Shown: one piece after another, positions 31,001 through 40,397 of the stretch | Layout of the letters: every line of letters begins with the position of its first letter | Position numbering within the stretch: the first letter of the stretch is position 1 | Assembly (NCBI GenBank): GCA_933822405.4 | Contig: CAKOGP040001335.1 | Location: 1-64,000, forward strand | Reading direction: 5' to 3' | Origin: Cylindrotheca closterium | Taxonomy: Eukaryota > Bacillariophyta > Bacillariophyceae > Bacillariales > Bacillariaceae | DNA: 64,000 bases | Translations under genes and position numbers: made by a program | The notes under the pieces: model-generated | Told to the model about the DNA's origin: nothing | What the model saw: the letters and a program-made list of their open reading frames with translations, nothing else | Database searches by the model: none

Positions 31001-31433
31001 TTGGGAAAACGACACGTACTACACCCATAGGCCGCAAGATTCCCGAAATGAAGACTTCTTGGTGTGGTCAACACACGAAGAAGAATTCGAGCCCGACCAT
31101 CCAAATATGCGGAAATACTCAGAGTATCATTCGTATGATGAACCAAGCTCATGGCAAACCAAGGACGAAAACCTAGGGCATTCCCATACAGGCGATTCTT
31201 CTATTACAACTCCATTGTTTCCCAACAGATTCGAGGAAGCGTCTCATGGGATGAGGGGTTCTAGTTGGCCCCAACACCCAAAGGGCTCCGGTGGTGGCAG
31301 AGGAAGCAATAAAGCTTTGTATGAAGGAGTCGTTCAAGATGCCACAGAAAAATTGAAAATCAAGATAAGACAAGCTACGCTGGATATGGAGTGTTATCGG
31401 GAACTTGAAGGGAGATCATGGTTGGGCTATTGA
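28062..31433 (+). CDS. GEN1: GEN1-like XPG/FEN family structure-specific nuclease
   Basis: 1,123 residues, one exon. The XPG N- and I-type regions span about 1-270: N-terminal TVSSLW, metal-binding AVDLSIW (Asp56), AKAEGEALCA (Glu149/Glu151), ISNDGDCLLYGA (Asp170/Asp172), and a late TGSDAVGAGIPKVG where the family usually has GCDY. A helix-hairpin-helix follows. Residues about 475-525 resemble the chromodomain found in GEN1. GEN1/Yen1 enzymes resolve Holliday junctions by symmetric nicking. The last 550 residues are low-complexity, charged and His/Tyr-rich, presumably disordered. The combination of XPG core and chromodomain favours GEN1 over FEN1, EXO1 or XPG. It shares an E2F-like promoter with CCT3. 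Confidence 0.85.
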   Translation: MTVSSLWKALGRAGCGKPVGSKELQEHFSFHERTHPWNINDKRSSSNNHCPSLAVDLSIWICEALTCSAFDNCKTDPSLHLVYTRTVKLLSMGIKLVVVIEGKRRQQRQGEGEDSFRKRRTGTRFWNACQRCEQMLQLLGVPVVRAKAEGEALCALLNEKGIVDGVISNDGDCLLYGAKVLYTKFTLENLEKKMVMRYDCSNIRACVDDDDGNEYDNQREPKEIVSLDRSDLIAFAILTGSDAVGAGIPKVGCRKAIRFIKKSQLDNPLKRKDAAMDELKSWARAALVAKANAIAINCIDDDTKPQVNAKHTCCCSCCGHPGTKTKHQKQGCALCCTGPGEPCFALSPGAKFRSAMRKKAMSMEVDFDPESVIRVYQSPNDNQIPLPLLGKTSTTLRMAYPNFQGFQDFTMVIRGQSLSESREYLKQSLSSLMARNELLDTDLRENIIDTATSKKKLPSNKTRPEPRKINKTMVRGGKPAFEVEWIVKATVTDFEGNPMNEFIFATIEDQQMVKRRYPKLLEDFETREKERAKQGDAEQEKRRAFLELLCTGCDPKEESKEKAAEARKVAGRCFREDKRVSFGVSEPANAGKDDDPHVEPIDMEITFLNGHDIKAKSRGKRKRERKQSIWGDDADNLLRYVCTKPKKMTKEDDSSSICTCVSSIATADGKEVGDKEDDSMKSRSLTPGHVHFLGAKRKVKCHIAPKALCLDDSGKDPFGENRQMEVAQPKRRPILSTFCLEQRRTPEKQPAEHSSTSRQSSLVAHSCRDHQIIVRKPRELSIEDNPYIHEKEHDEASPSRSAHYTHDLELRHKEDHFHSRKQQQMNYELRGRNQDFGLNERYNAPQDRREENYWLQSPHHDLNSRHAPPYNADYLMQSPHSSRRPYPPEEISEYEHAAFVANSAFNKYDNSFDTEPCYEVDYIQAVPYSVGLGLSHHHDSNHRKRQKFEFDSLDFNQQLRREEMYDVHQSREGKVSRQTHWENDTYYTHRPQDSRNEDFLVWSTHEEEFEPDHPNMRKYSEYHSYDEPSSWQTKDENLGHSHTGDSSITTPLFPNRFEEASHGMRGSSWPQHPKGSGGGRGSNKALYEGVVQDATEKLKIKIRQATLDMECYRELEGRSWLGY

Positions 31434-31716
31434 TCCTCATACTGTACCGCAATTATAAAAGCACTCTAAGCCTCAAGTTAGAGTAATTGAAATTCCTCTT
31501 TGTGATATAGGACGTGACCAGCCCAAAATTTCACAATCAGCTCATACGGTTTTCCAAGTACTACCCACGATGCTCCCGATGAGGAGTTTGGAGTCAGAGA
31601 CCCAAACGTAGCTCGGAACAAAGACGTTAGTAGTCGCTCGTGATATTGCGTAGCAGCGACCCAAAGATTCATCTAGATCCCATCACCAAAGAGTCACTCT
31701 TTTGGTGGACACATAT

Positions 31717-33531
31717 TTATGCAAATGTCGAGTAGATTGGTTCCTCATATCGTTGTCCGTCAGAGGATTGGCGTTTCTGGATGATGGAGATACTGTTCTG
31801 AAAGCTCTTGTGGGGCTCCAGTAGTGATAGTTCAATGTACTCCTCTGGAGGTATTCCTGTAACTTCTTGACTACTCCGAGCTCGTATTGCTTCCAACCAT
31901 TGTCTTGTATTCTCATTTGTGAGCGTTGAGTGGCAGAGAAAAAATCCCCCTGGACGAATACTTTTCCATGCAGAGGTTGCAAATTCACTCATTCTTGAAC
32001 CCACTCCGAAATCGCACCAAAGAACATCGACCGAGTTCGATTCCAATTCCAGATCAAAGGCGTCTCCCTTCATAAACTCAAAGTATGGGTCCAAACCCAG
32101 CGCATTTGCGACTGCACTCGCACCCGTAGCAGTTTCCTTTTGATGTTCACAGTTGTCAATGCATAAGAGCAAAGGAGATTCGTTCTCCAAGTTTTGGATC
32201 GCTGATGGGACAGTCCAAGGATAGTCTAGTAGACGGCATCTTCCTTCGTCCTCCAACGCTTTGATGCGACGGAGTTCATCATCATTTTCCTTTATTGCTT
32301 GGAGAATCCACAAGGAAGTGTATCCCGCTCCGATCTCGACAATTCTACGTTTCTTGGTAAATCGAAGGAATGAGTACAACAAAGGACCTAAATTCTCAAC
32401 CCCCATATGTGGATTGTAAAGTGAAGCAGTATGGCCGAGTAAGTTCGGATGGAGGCCGGGTGAAGTTGGCAAAAACGCTTGGCGCACGTCGTAGTCATCT
32501 CGAAAGAGTTTGTCGTCCAATAGCAATGGTTCTTTTTGGGTGACAAACATAACATCGGATCGAATCACATACTTCGGTCGACCCGAGCGCACTGGAGACC
32601 CCTCATGCAAGGGCCAGTTTTCCCGAGCGTATTCGACGGCTTCTTCGCCCACACCTTGAGGAAAGAGAAGACAAGACCCAGTCAAGGGACGTACAGATGC
32701 AATCTTGTTCAATTCGTCACCATACTGGGCATGGGGTCCAAAGAAATTGGTTTCTCCACCCACAAAATCGTCATTAAGATACATCAAGACTGTCAACCTA
32801 GATACAATCTCGTCTCCTTCTTGGTCCGAGTCGTCCCACACTAGAGTGCTGCCATCCTGAGAAATTCCCGACGGTGGGAAGCCAGCATCAATGTGCGGGG
32901 CAAAGGTTTCGTGTCCATTGGAATCGTAGCGATATACCCTCCACCGTCGATTCAATCCTGCAAAGACAAGTCGAACATCCTCTTGGACTTGTGGCTTAGC
33001 ACTAGTTGCTAGCTTCATTTCGTCTCGGAGCGCCTCTACTTGCGGAATGTTGACATGTTGGCTCAAACGTTGCGCGACTTGGTCACTCATCTCTTTCGAC
33101 ACTAGAATCTGTAGAGCCCCGTGATTGTTCTTTCCACTATTATAGTTTCCAAAACCTATTTGATTGCAGTCACGAATCATTTGTTCACATGCCTTGGAGG
33201 ATAAGACATTATCGACCATCAATGCAGGCCCCTGGTTCAATACTCCTTCCAGACCTCTAGATTTGGTCGAATCGACAGGATCGACGACCGTAGGACATCC
33301 TTCAGAAGCAAACGTAGGGACTCCCATGGTTCCAAGTTGGCTCTCTCCCGGAAGCAGTATTGGTCGAAGATTTCCAAGGGTTGTGGATGAGGTTGGCTCC
33401 GTCGAAACGATTGGATTTGTCGCGAGAAGCTTCCCAGCTATCCTTTTGGGTAGCGTTGTTGACGGAACCCATGATGATACAGCAATTATTATCAGTTGAA
33501 GTATGCCCAATTTCAAGGACCACAAGTACAT
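31717..33531 (-). CDS. 2OG-Fe(II) oxygenase (prolyl-4-hydroxylase-like) / methyltransferase fusion
   Basis: 604 residues, one exon. The N-terminal hydrophobic signal ends in SSWVPS, an ASAFAP variant with Trp at +1, so plastid delivery is possible. The oxygenase half (about 100-335) has the iron ligands H213-x-D215 in APHIDAGF, distal H309 and a 2-oxoglutarate-binding basic residue near 320; GGETNFF is typical of P4H-like enzymes. The C-terminal half (about 390-600) is a class I SAM-dependent methyltransferase with motif I RRIVEIGAGYTS and a later DVLWCDFG. Fusion of the two activities suggests sequential hydroxylation and methylation of one target, which is inference. A divergent SAM carrier gene starts 203 bp upstream. 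A 64-codon frame between this gene and GEN1 (31478-31672, minus) is not called. Confidence 0.82.
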   Translation of the reverse strand: MYLWSLKLGILQLIIIAVSSWVPSTTLPKRIAGKLLATNPIVSTEPTSSTTLGNLRPILLPGESQLGTMGVPTFASEGCPTVVDPVDSTKSRGLEGVLNQGPALMVDNVLSSKACEQMIRDCNQIGFGNYNSGKNNHGALQILVSKEMSDQVAQRLSQHVNIPQVEALRDEMKLATSAKPQVQEDVRLVFAGLNRRWRVYRYDSNGHETFAPHIDAGFPPSGISQDGSTLVWDDSDQEGDEIVSRLTVLMYLNDDFVGGETNFFGPHAQYGDELNKIASVRPLTGSCLLFPQGVGEEAVEYARENWPLHEGSPVRSGRPKYVIRSDVMFVTQKEPLLLDDKLFRDDYDVRQAFLPTSPGLHPNLLGHTASLYNPHMGVENLGPLLYSFLRFTKKRRIVEIGAGYTSLWILQAIKENDDELRRIKALEDEGRCRLLDYPWTVPSAIQNLENESPLLLCIDNCEHQKETATGASAVANALGLDPYFEFMKGDAFDLELESNSVDVLWCDFGVGSRMSEFATSAWKSIRPGGFFLCHSTLTNENTRQWLEAIRARSSQEVTGIPPEEYIELSLLEPHKSFQNSISIIQKRQSSDGQRYEEPIYSTFA

Positions 33532-33734
33532 ATTCTATCGGTTTTCTCTGATGTTGATGTTTGTCATGTGTGATCATGTGATGTGATGTGACTGTCAGTG
33601 TTGATAGGCGGACAGACGATATCCATATCTGCCTGCCCGCCTGTCCGTCAAAATATTCAAACATTCCCTCCATCGCACATCGGTTCATTTTCAATTTTGC
33701 ATTCCAACTCATTCCTATCTGTTCCTTCCACACA
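33532..33734. promoter_or_regulatory. Compact bidirectional promoter, oxygenase-MT fusion and SAM carrier
   Basis: Only 203 bp separate the two divergent ATGs. It includes an imperfect inverted pair CGGACAG (33609-33615) / CTGTCCG (33641-33647) and GTGATGTGATGTGA reiterations near 33570-33590. No TATA box is evident. Confidence 0.5.
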
Positions 33735-34813
33735 ATGTCTGATAGCAGTGAAGAGAGTACCCCATTCCTCACTGCACTAGTAGCAGGAGGCTTTGCAGGG
33801 ACAAGTGTCGATGTTGCCCTCTTTCCGTAAGCCATATGTGACGAGCTGCCCATCGCCAACCCAGTCCCACCCATTCGTTCAACGGTGTATCCAATCATCC
33901 AACATGGAATCGCAAGCTAACAAAACACTTTTCCTTCTCTCATTCGAAAATTGAAATCATTAGAATTGATACGCTGAAGACTAGGATGCAGTCACCTCAA
34001 GGGTTCATGAAAGCTGGAGGTTTCTCTGGAATTTACAATGGAATTGGTGCTGCTGCAGCAGGATCAGCACCCGGTGCCGCATTGTTCTTTAGTACCTACG
34101 AGGTGAGTAGATCGAGCGATTTTCTATTTAATTGACGACACTAGTCACTGACTGGTCTCGATATTGTGCTATGTTAGACCGCCAAACCAATGGTACTGAA
34201 ATGGCAAAAATCAGTCGGAATGGAAGACCAACCCGCCATCTCCCACATGATCGCTGCCTCAATGGGGGAGGCGATGGCCTGTCTGGTTCGAGTTCCCACG
34301 GAAGTAATCAAAGCTAAAATGCAGACCGATGCCCAGGCATCATTGGGAAAAACCTTCTCGCTGGTATTGAATGAAACGCACGGATCTGTCCTCTCATCCG
34401 TCACTGGGGGGCTATATCGAGGTTATGGTATCACATTAATGAGAGAGATCCCCTTTGCCATGATTCAATTTCCACTGTACGAAAAAGCCAAATCGTGGTG
34501 GAGTGAAAAGAAAGGATCCCCAGTCAACCCAATCCAAGCGGCCATGTGCGGATCTGTAACAGGAGGATTTGCCGCCGGAGTGACCACTCCTTTGGACGTC
34601 GTCAAGACGAGACTCATGTTGGGAGCCGACAGAGATGGCAAGCAATATTTAAACGCGATTGACGTAATCCGTCGAACACTGAACCAAGAAGGACCCATGG
34701 CCTTTAGCAGTGGGATCCAACCGAGAGTCATGTGGATTTCAATTGGTGGCTTTGTATTTTTCGGAGCCTACGAAGTGGGCAAGAAGTTGGCGGGGCCAAT
34801 GCTCGGTCAATGA
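33735..34813 (+). CDS. Mitochondrial/plastid S-adenosylmethionine carrier (SLC25A26-like)
   Basis: Three exons: 33735-33826, 33964-34102 and 34178-34813, with introns of 137 and 75 bp, GT-AG and phase-consistent; 288 residues. Three mitochondrial-carrier repeats carry the signatures [20 protein letters not shown] and [10 protein letters not shown]. The stretch after the first signature ([27 protein letters not shown]) matches SAM carriers closely. These proteins exchange cytosolic SAM for organellar S-adenosylhomocysteine across the inner membrane of mitochondria, and of plastids in plants. Which organelle applies here cannot be told. It is divergent from a gene with a SAM-using methyltransferase domain. 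Confidence 0.9.
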
Positions 34814-34892
34814 TACAATAGAATACAATATAGCAACATCAAAACCAACAGCAAAGACCAATGTGACCCACTGTTGGTCACAAAGAAATTCA

Positions 34893-35813
34893 CTACTTTT
34901 GCTTTTTGTCCCCATGTAAAATATCATTGGCAACCCGAGCATCCTCCAATGCGGCGGTTTTCAACAATCCCAGATCGATAGATCCACAGACTAAACTATA
35001 ACCATCCTTTTCGTACATTTCACGCAGATCTCTCCCCCCAGAGCGGAACCCAGCTAGAAAACAGTCTGATTCTACAACCATTCGTTCGGCTCTGTGGATC
35101 AAATCTTTGACCTCGGGATCGTCAAACTGGCCAGTTTTGCCAATGCTACAAGAAAGGTCAAAAGGACCAATGAAGATGCCATCAATACCAGGAACTGAAC
35201 TGATTTCGGGTATTGCCTCTACCCCTTTGCTGGTTTCAACTTGAACCATTACCAATAGATCACGATCACTCTCTTTCATGTAGTTTGGATTGGTACCATA
35301 GCCACTTGCCCGAACAAAGGGAATTGCACAGCCACGAATCCCATCTACAGATGAGTCGGAATTTACTTGGCGAGGATACTTGGTGGCTGCTGCCACGACT
35401 TCGGCAGTTTCCTTGTCCTCAATCATCGGAACAAGGACTCCCCCCGGTAATCGCATTGAATCGAGTACCTTTTTCAAATAGCTTAGACTGTGATCAGGAA
35501 CCCGGACGATTGGAAAAATTGAATTCGAAGTTGTGGATCGTACAACATCAATGGCTTGCAATAAAGTTTGACCGCTGGCAATGTCGGTGGGAGCATGTTC
35601 GTGATCGATTATCATATGATTGTATCCCGAATTTGCCAGTATCTCCATAACGATAGGAGAATTCGACATGCAGACTGGGCCATACGACTTTCCACCATTT
35701 AACAAGTGTTGACGTAGTGACAGTAACATGACGAGGGAACGAACGATGTCAGCATCACCAAGGATTGAACGCATGCTGATTGACAGTTCTGTAGGTGTGT
35801 GAAAAAGATCCAT
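34893..35813 (-). CDS. HpcH/HpaI family aldolase
   Basis: About 306 residues from the Met at 35813. The open frame continues to 36017 but there it overlaps the start of the divergent gene and loses similarity, so I prefer the inner start; a Met at 35774 is also possible. Family features: IDHEHAPTD with catalytic His, substrate-binding Arg in PIVRVP, metal-binding Glu in QVETSKG, and Asp in FIGPFDLS. Class II HpcH/HpaI enzymes cleave 2-keto-3-deoxy acids such as 4-hydroxy-2-oxoheptanedioate or 2-keto-3-deoxy-L-rhamnonate to pyruvate plus an aldehyde, needing a divalent metal. The natural substrate is unknown. No clear organelle signal is visible. Confidence 0.8.
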   Translation of the reverse strand: MDLFHTPTELSISMRSILGDADIVRSLVMLLSLRQHLLNGGKSYGPVCMSNSPIVMEILANSGYNHMIIDHEHAPTDIASGQTLLQAIDVVRSTTSNSIFPIVRVPDHSLSYLKKVLDSMRLPGGVLVPMIEDKETAEVVAAATKYPRQVNSDSSVDGIRGCAIPFVRASGYGTNPNYMKESDRDLLVMVQVETSKGVEAIPEISSVPGIDGIFIGPFDLSCSIGKTGQFDDPEVKDLIHRAERMVVESDCFLAGFRSGGRDLREMYEKDGYSLVCGSIDLGLLKTAALEDARVANDILHGDKKQK

Positions 35814-35958
35814 GAAAGATAGCTGATTGATTCGTTCGACTTTACACGCGGTGTGACTTATCCGATTAAGGGTGACGTAACTCACTTTTCTTTGAACTTT
35901 CCTTTTACCAAGCAAGTGATCACAACGACCATCTCCCTGGAGTGTGCCCATCACAACT

Positions 35959-36759
35959 ATGAGATCGATACAGTTACACTTCACTTTTTTTGTCCTGTAC
36001 ATTAGCGCAGCTTCCAACTCGGCCGTCGAAGCGTTCCTTTCTTCTCATGGCAAGCATCACCACAAGAACCAGCTGCAACAAAGATCACCAGTTTCATGTT
36101 TGCGCAGTACCGAACCAAAGAAAGATGATGTGTCTCCCTCCACCGATCTATTAGAAAAGGCAAAAAAACTACGAAACGAAGCGCAACAATTGGAACAAAA
36201 GCTACGAGAAAACCCAAAAGCTACGAGAAATGCCGCTGCCGCGAACTATACCAAAGTCACTAGACCGACCAAGTTAGAAGAATCCATATGGACCTTTTCC
36301 TACCGCTTCTCTAGTCAACCAAAGGACGAAGACGCCGAAGATTTGATCCTTCCCAATTATTCGGGCAAAATTACCGTTCGATTGACCGCTGATGGATATT
36401 CCGAAGTGGTATCCAACGAGGAAAATCAATTGAGAATTGGTAAAGTGTGGGGATGGGACGAAGACTACTCGCAAGAGGATAAGCAGAAATATCTGCTCTT
36501 TTCCATGGACGTTCAATTTCCCAAAACTGATCCCCTCATGGCGGAACGAGTCGAACGGTGTTATCTACAATGTCGTATTGATCGAGACCCAAACGACAAT
36601 TCAATCTCGCTCAATGAAGGAACAGTGACAGTCAAGAAAGATATCTCCAACAAGTCGAACGGATTGTGGGGAATCTTTCAAGTGTCGGGAATTCTAACGC
36701 AATTTCGCTACGTAGGTGACTTTAGTTCCAAACCAGCACCGCAACCAATACATTCATGA
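35959..36759 (+). CDS. Plastid-type protein of unknown function
   Basis: 266 residues, one exon; the first true ATG of the frame is 35959. A signal peptide ends in AVEAFLSS, a good ASAFAP-type site with Phe at +1, followed by a basic transit-like stretch, so plastid import is likely. After a short coiled coil (about residues 60-85) comes a beta-rich domain of about 170 residues ending in the block GLWGIFQVSGILTQFRYVG. I do not recognise the family; it resembles small conserved stromal or thylakoid-associated proteins of photosynthetic eukaryotes, but no function is claimed. The gene is divergent from the aldolase with only 145 bp between start codons. Confidence 0.7.
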   Translation: MRSIQLHFTFFVLYISAASNSAVEAFLSSHGKHHHKNQLQQRSPVSCLRSTEPKKDDVSPSTDLLEKAKKLRNEAQQLEQKLRENPKATRNAAAANYTKVTRPTKLEESIWTFSYRFSSQPKDEDAEDLILPNYSGKITVRLTADGYSEVVSNEENQLRIGKVWGWDEDYSQEDKQKYLLFSMDVQFPKTDPLMAERVERCYLQCRIDRDPNDNSISLNEGTVTVKKDISNKSNGLWGIFQVSGILTQFRYVGDFSSKPAPQPIHS

Positions 36760-36892
36760 TGTGGAGCCCAAAACATAAATAGAGCTTTGAGCTTCAAACC
36801 AATGCTAGTTAGCGACCATAGATAATACATTGCCTCTACATACCACCAAACTATTGATTTTCGCTCGGCTTATTTCTGAAATAGCATCATCT

Positions 36893-37691
36893 CTAGGAAA
36901 GTTCCGTAATAAGTGACTTTTTGGGAGTCGGGTTGTCGCTGCGAAGTAGTCTAATCTTGGGAGGTTCTTCTTTTTTCGTTGACGAGGTGCTTTTGAGCAT
37001 GCTCCTCACCGCTCGCGTTTTGGATGGGCCCTCTTGTTGATCATCTTCATCATCCCTACAATTCTCACTTTCTTCTCCGTTCTTCTCATCGTCATTTGCA
37101 AAGAGATCCACCAATGGATTATTGGGATCCGTCAGAGCGAATTGAATTTGAATCATTGGTGCTGACACTGTTCCTCCCTCGTCGTCATTTTCACCCTCGC
37201 CCTTTGACTCTGATATCAACGGGTTCTTTCGATCAAGTTGCTTTATCTGGTCACCACTGGCATTGCTAGAATCATCGTCGTCAGAATCCGAGTCGTCGTC
37301 ATCGTCGCTATTTCCCTTTTTCAGTTCAACGTCGACGAGACCAACCGGTTCAGAAGAAAGTGCTGCAGAATTCAAGTTTAAAAGACAAAATAGTTTGAGG
37401 AAAAAGAGAATGCAAGAAAGAACAATCGTATCGTAAATATTTTTCCGTTCCGAAATCGTACTCAATCGTCAAATCGTTTCCCCACATCACTTCACATGTC
37501 GTCTCATGTGTGATCCGTCTCATTTCCCCATCTGTATATCTACTGTCTCACCCACCTTGATTAGCAGCCTTCATTTCTGGCAAGAAAGCCTGCAAACGAC
37601 TCATCAAGTCTTTGGTTTGTTGGTTGTCGCCAGTCCTCGAGGAAGGAGGCATGGGAAACCCAGGATCTTTTCGTTTTTTGCTTTCGTCCAT
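36893..37691 (-). CDS. NOPCHAP1-like (DUF4598) acidic protein
   Basis: Two exons: 37556-37691 and 36893-37362, with a 192-bp intron (37363-37554; GTGGGT...CTGCAG), the longest intron in the window; 201 residues. Exon 1 supplies a basic start and the helix LMSRLQAFLPEMKAANQ. After the splice comes LSSEPVGLVDVELKKG, then a long Asp/Ser acidic run and a late hydrophobic strand MIQIQFAL. This order (FLP-x-M-x-x-AN helix, acidic tract, IQxxxAL strand) matches human C12orf45/NOPCHAP1, which helps load NOP58 during box C/D snoRNP assembly in the nucleus. The match is by eye. Without the splice, the second frame begins with a spurious intron-derived hydrophobic peptide. Confidence 0.6.
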
Positions 37692-38078
37692 TATTAACCT
37701 GATTACTCGTTCGTTTCAATTTCTTTCTTGATTATCGGAACTAAAACCTCAAACAGTAAAACCTTCAGATTCCGTGTATGGTTGCTCTTCGATCTGGATG
37801 GAGACCTGCCTGGTGTAAAATGTGCCTGCAGTCTGATAATGATGTCTCTATGTTGAGTGAGATTTTCGTTGGTTGTCAAGAGTTCGTTTGCATCCCATCC
37901 GATCCTAGTCGGAAGGTTCGAATTGACTTAGACGACCAACTTAACGCACAGGCACGTGCTGAAATTTTCAGAACCAATCAAAACGCTGTAACTTTTTGAA
38001 GAATCTTACCAACGCTTCGTCTCCATCAAAGAAATCCTTGACATCATCTGCGGAAGGGATACTGTAGCTGGATCAACC
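37692..38078. promoter_or_regulatory. Divergent spacer between NOPCHAP1-like gene and PARN
   Basis: 387 bp holding the promoters of both genes. A 73-codon frame (37778-37999) has no recognisable domain. No clear motif seen. Confidence 0.4.
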
Positions 38079-40132
38079 ATGGAAGAAGAAGCCATCGCGA
38101 ACGCAAATGATGCGGCGGATAATGACCCCGTAGTATCATCGATTTCGGATGTCACCAAAGAAAACTTTGTCGATCAGAGCAACGATTTGATTCAACGAAT
38201 CTCCAACGCCGCTTGGATTGCTGTGGACGAAGAAATGACTGGAATTAGCCTACCGGGAACCCCGAGACCTTCCAAGGCAGACACTCCCGCCGATCGATAT
38301 TCCACTCTCAAAAAGGTTTCTGAACGATATTCCATTATTCAATTGGGACTTTGCCTCTTTGAAGAAGCCGGGATCACAGAGACACCTGATGGAGGAGAGC
38401 GAATGAGTTTTCATGTGGTGCGTCTTCCTCTGGCGGCCTGTACGCTGTAGTGTGCCGAAGACATCCTCTCAACCCACCCCAACCTTTTTATACGTAGCGA
38501 CGGTACAAGTTCACCTTATTCCCACCAGCTGACAATCGCATGGCTCGCGAAGTCACTTTCAATCCTTCCAGTATCCAGTTTTTGGCGCAAAACAATATGA
38601 GCTTTGATCACATGGTAAAGTCTGGAATACCTTACATAACCAAACAAGATGCCGAAGGGTTAATGGACAAGTATTACGAAAAGCAAACCGAAGATGATTC
38701 CGGGGAAAAGAAAACTCCATCCAGAGGTCGTTCCAAGGTCAAGTTGGTGCACCCAGAAGATCGAAACCTTCATGCCCGCAGTATGGCTGCTCTTCGAGAA
38801 TGGTTGGATGCAGCTATTCAGAATCATGACGAGGCAGAGAATGCACCACCTGAAGGAATGTCTATGCTCCTGCCTCCATGCAATTCATTCCTGCGTCGAG
38901 CTCTGTACGAATCGATTGAAGCGGAGTATCCCAACCTGGTTTTGGAAACCCAAAACTCACAAATTCGAGTCTTGCGGTTGAATGCGGAGGAACGAACGCG
39001 TCGCAAGGCTCGACTACAACGAGAAGGATGGGAAAATATTCTGCAGGAGAAGTTGGGGGTCTATCGAGTCTTTTTGGCGCTTACCAAAGCGTGCAATGGA
39101 TCCAGTACTTCGTCACAGGCGGAACACATGATTCTTGCATCCTCTGTCGACGAAGCTTTGACAACATTCAAGCCAGAAGATCCAGCGGAAGGAACCGCGC
39201 GCAAAGTTCCTTTGGTGGTACATAATGGTCTACAAGATCTACTCTTTTTGCTGACCCACTTTCACAATGCAAACCTGCCCGAATCGTGGCACGATTGCAA
39301 ACAGCTGATTCATTCCTATTTCCCAGTTATCTATGATACCAAATGCATGGCAACCGAACACGGGTCCCGAGAAAACAGTCGCACACCAACTCACTTGTCG
39401 GCTGTCTACGAGCAAACATTGAGTAGCCATCCACAATGGAATCGAACCTTCCAGAACGGTGGCGACGATGACGAGCAACAACAGGCGCACGATGCTGGCT
39501 GGGACGCCTACATGACGGGTGCTGCTTTTTGTGGACTCTCATACACCATTCATGATTTTCTGCAGTTCCCACCAGTTCAATCATGTCGGTCCCAATTCAA
39601 ACTCTGGAATTGCGATCCCAATGATGAAGCATTTGCGAACATGTATGGCCGCAATAAGATACACTTTCACTTATCGCCATACACCATTGATCTAGAGTCT
39701 CCTGGATCGGATCCAATGGTAAATGGCATGTCTCGGGAATCCACGTATCGTGTGGCAGGCATTGATTCGTCCGTCACGACTCGAGATATTATGAGATGTT
39801 TGACGGGGCTCAACGATTCTGATGGTGTTCGGGTGAACTATGAAATTATTTGGATTGATGATACATCTTTCCTGGCGGGCGCAAAAATTCCGAATTGCGA
39901 AGATAAGGAACTTCTTTTGAAGCATGGAATGATTATTGAGAATGCACTCTCAGCTACATTCCGAGGTGGTGAGGTCATTGAAACAGTCAAAGACGACGCT
40001 TCTAATAAGAAGGAGCCTCAATATAGTGGCAGTATTTGGAACTTGTGGGGCATTTTTGGAATACAAAAGAAACGATGTTCTATTGACAATGACGATCCCG
40101 CTCCAAATGCGAAAAGGCGTCGTACATCATAA
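38079..40132 (+). CDS. PARN: Poly(A)-specific ribonuclease PARN
   Basis: Two exons: 38079-38417 and 38498-40132, with an 80-bp intron (GTGCGT...CGTAG; 38418-38497) giving SFHVRRYKFTLFP; 657 residues. The CAF1-type DEDD nuclease has D50/E52 in AVDEEMTG, a third acid region in KLVHNGLQDLL-like sequence (about 335-345) and the HDAGWDAYMTG block. Between the nuclease halves lies an R3H-type insert (FLRRALYESIEAEYP). The C-terminus has an RRM-like fold (about 545-620) and a basic tail. PARN removes poly(A) from mRNAs and trims 3' ends of snoRNAs and other noncoding RNAs in nucleus and cytoplasm. The neighbouring NOPCHAP1-like gene also concerns snoRNPs. Confidence 0.92.
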
Positions 40133-40397
40133 AATATTGGAGCAATCCTATTTGATGCCAACTACAAATGTCAAAAGCAATATGCATACTGTTACCACTC
40201 GAGAAGCACTGGATTCTACATGCTCATCAAGGTATCGAGAAGTGTTTCGTTGCAAGGTAGTGTAGTTATTAGCGGAGTTATATTTTAAGGTTCTATAAAC
40301 CAAGGTTATTCTCGTAACTATTGATGCGTTTCAACTGGCTCGATGTTCTTAGCCGGATACAATTCCGACTTGCCGATAATGTTCCGACCGCAACCCT

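Noticed and set aside
31478..31672. A 64-codon minus-strand frame between GEN1 and the oxygenase fusion gene
   Set aside because: Has an ATG and a balanced composition, but no homology I recognise and no splice pattern linking it to the upstream gene; possibly a small gene, not supported.
35814..36017. N-terminal extension of the aldolase frame
   Set aside because: Lacks similarity to the family and overlaps the start of the divergent plastid-type gene.
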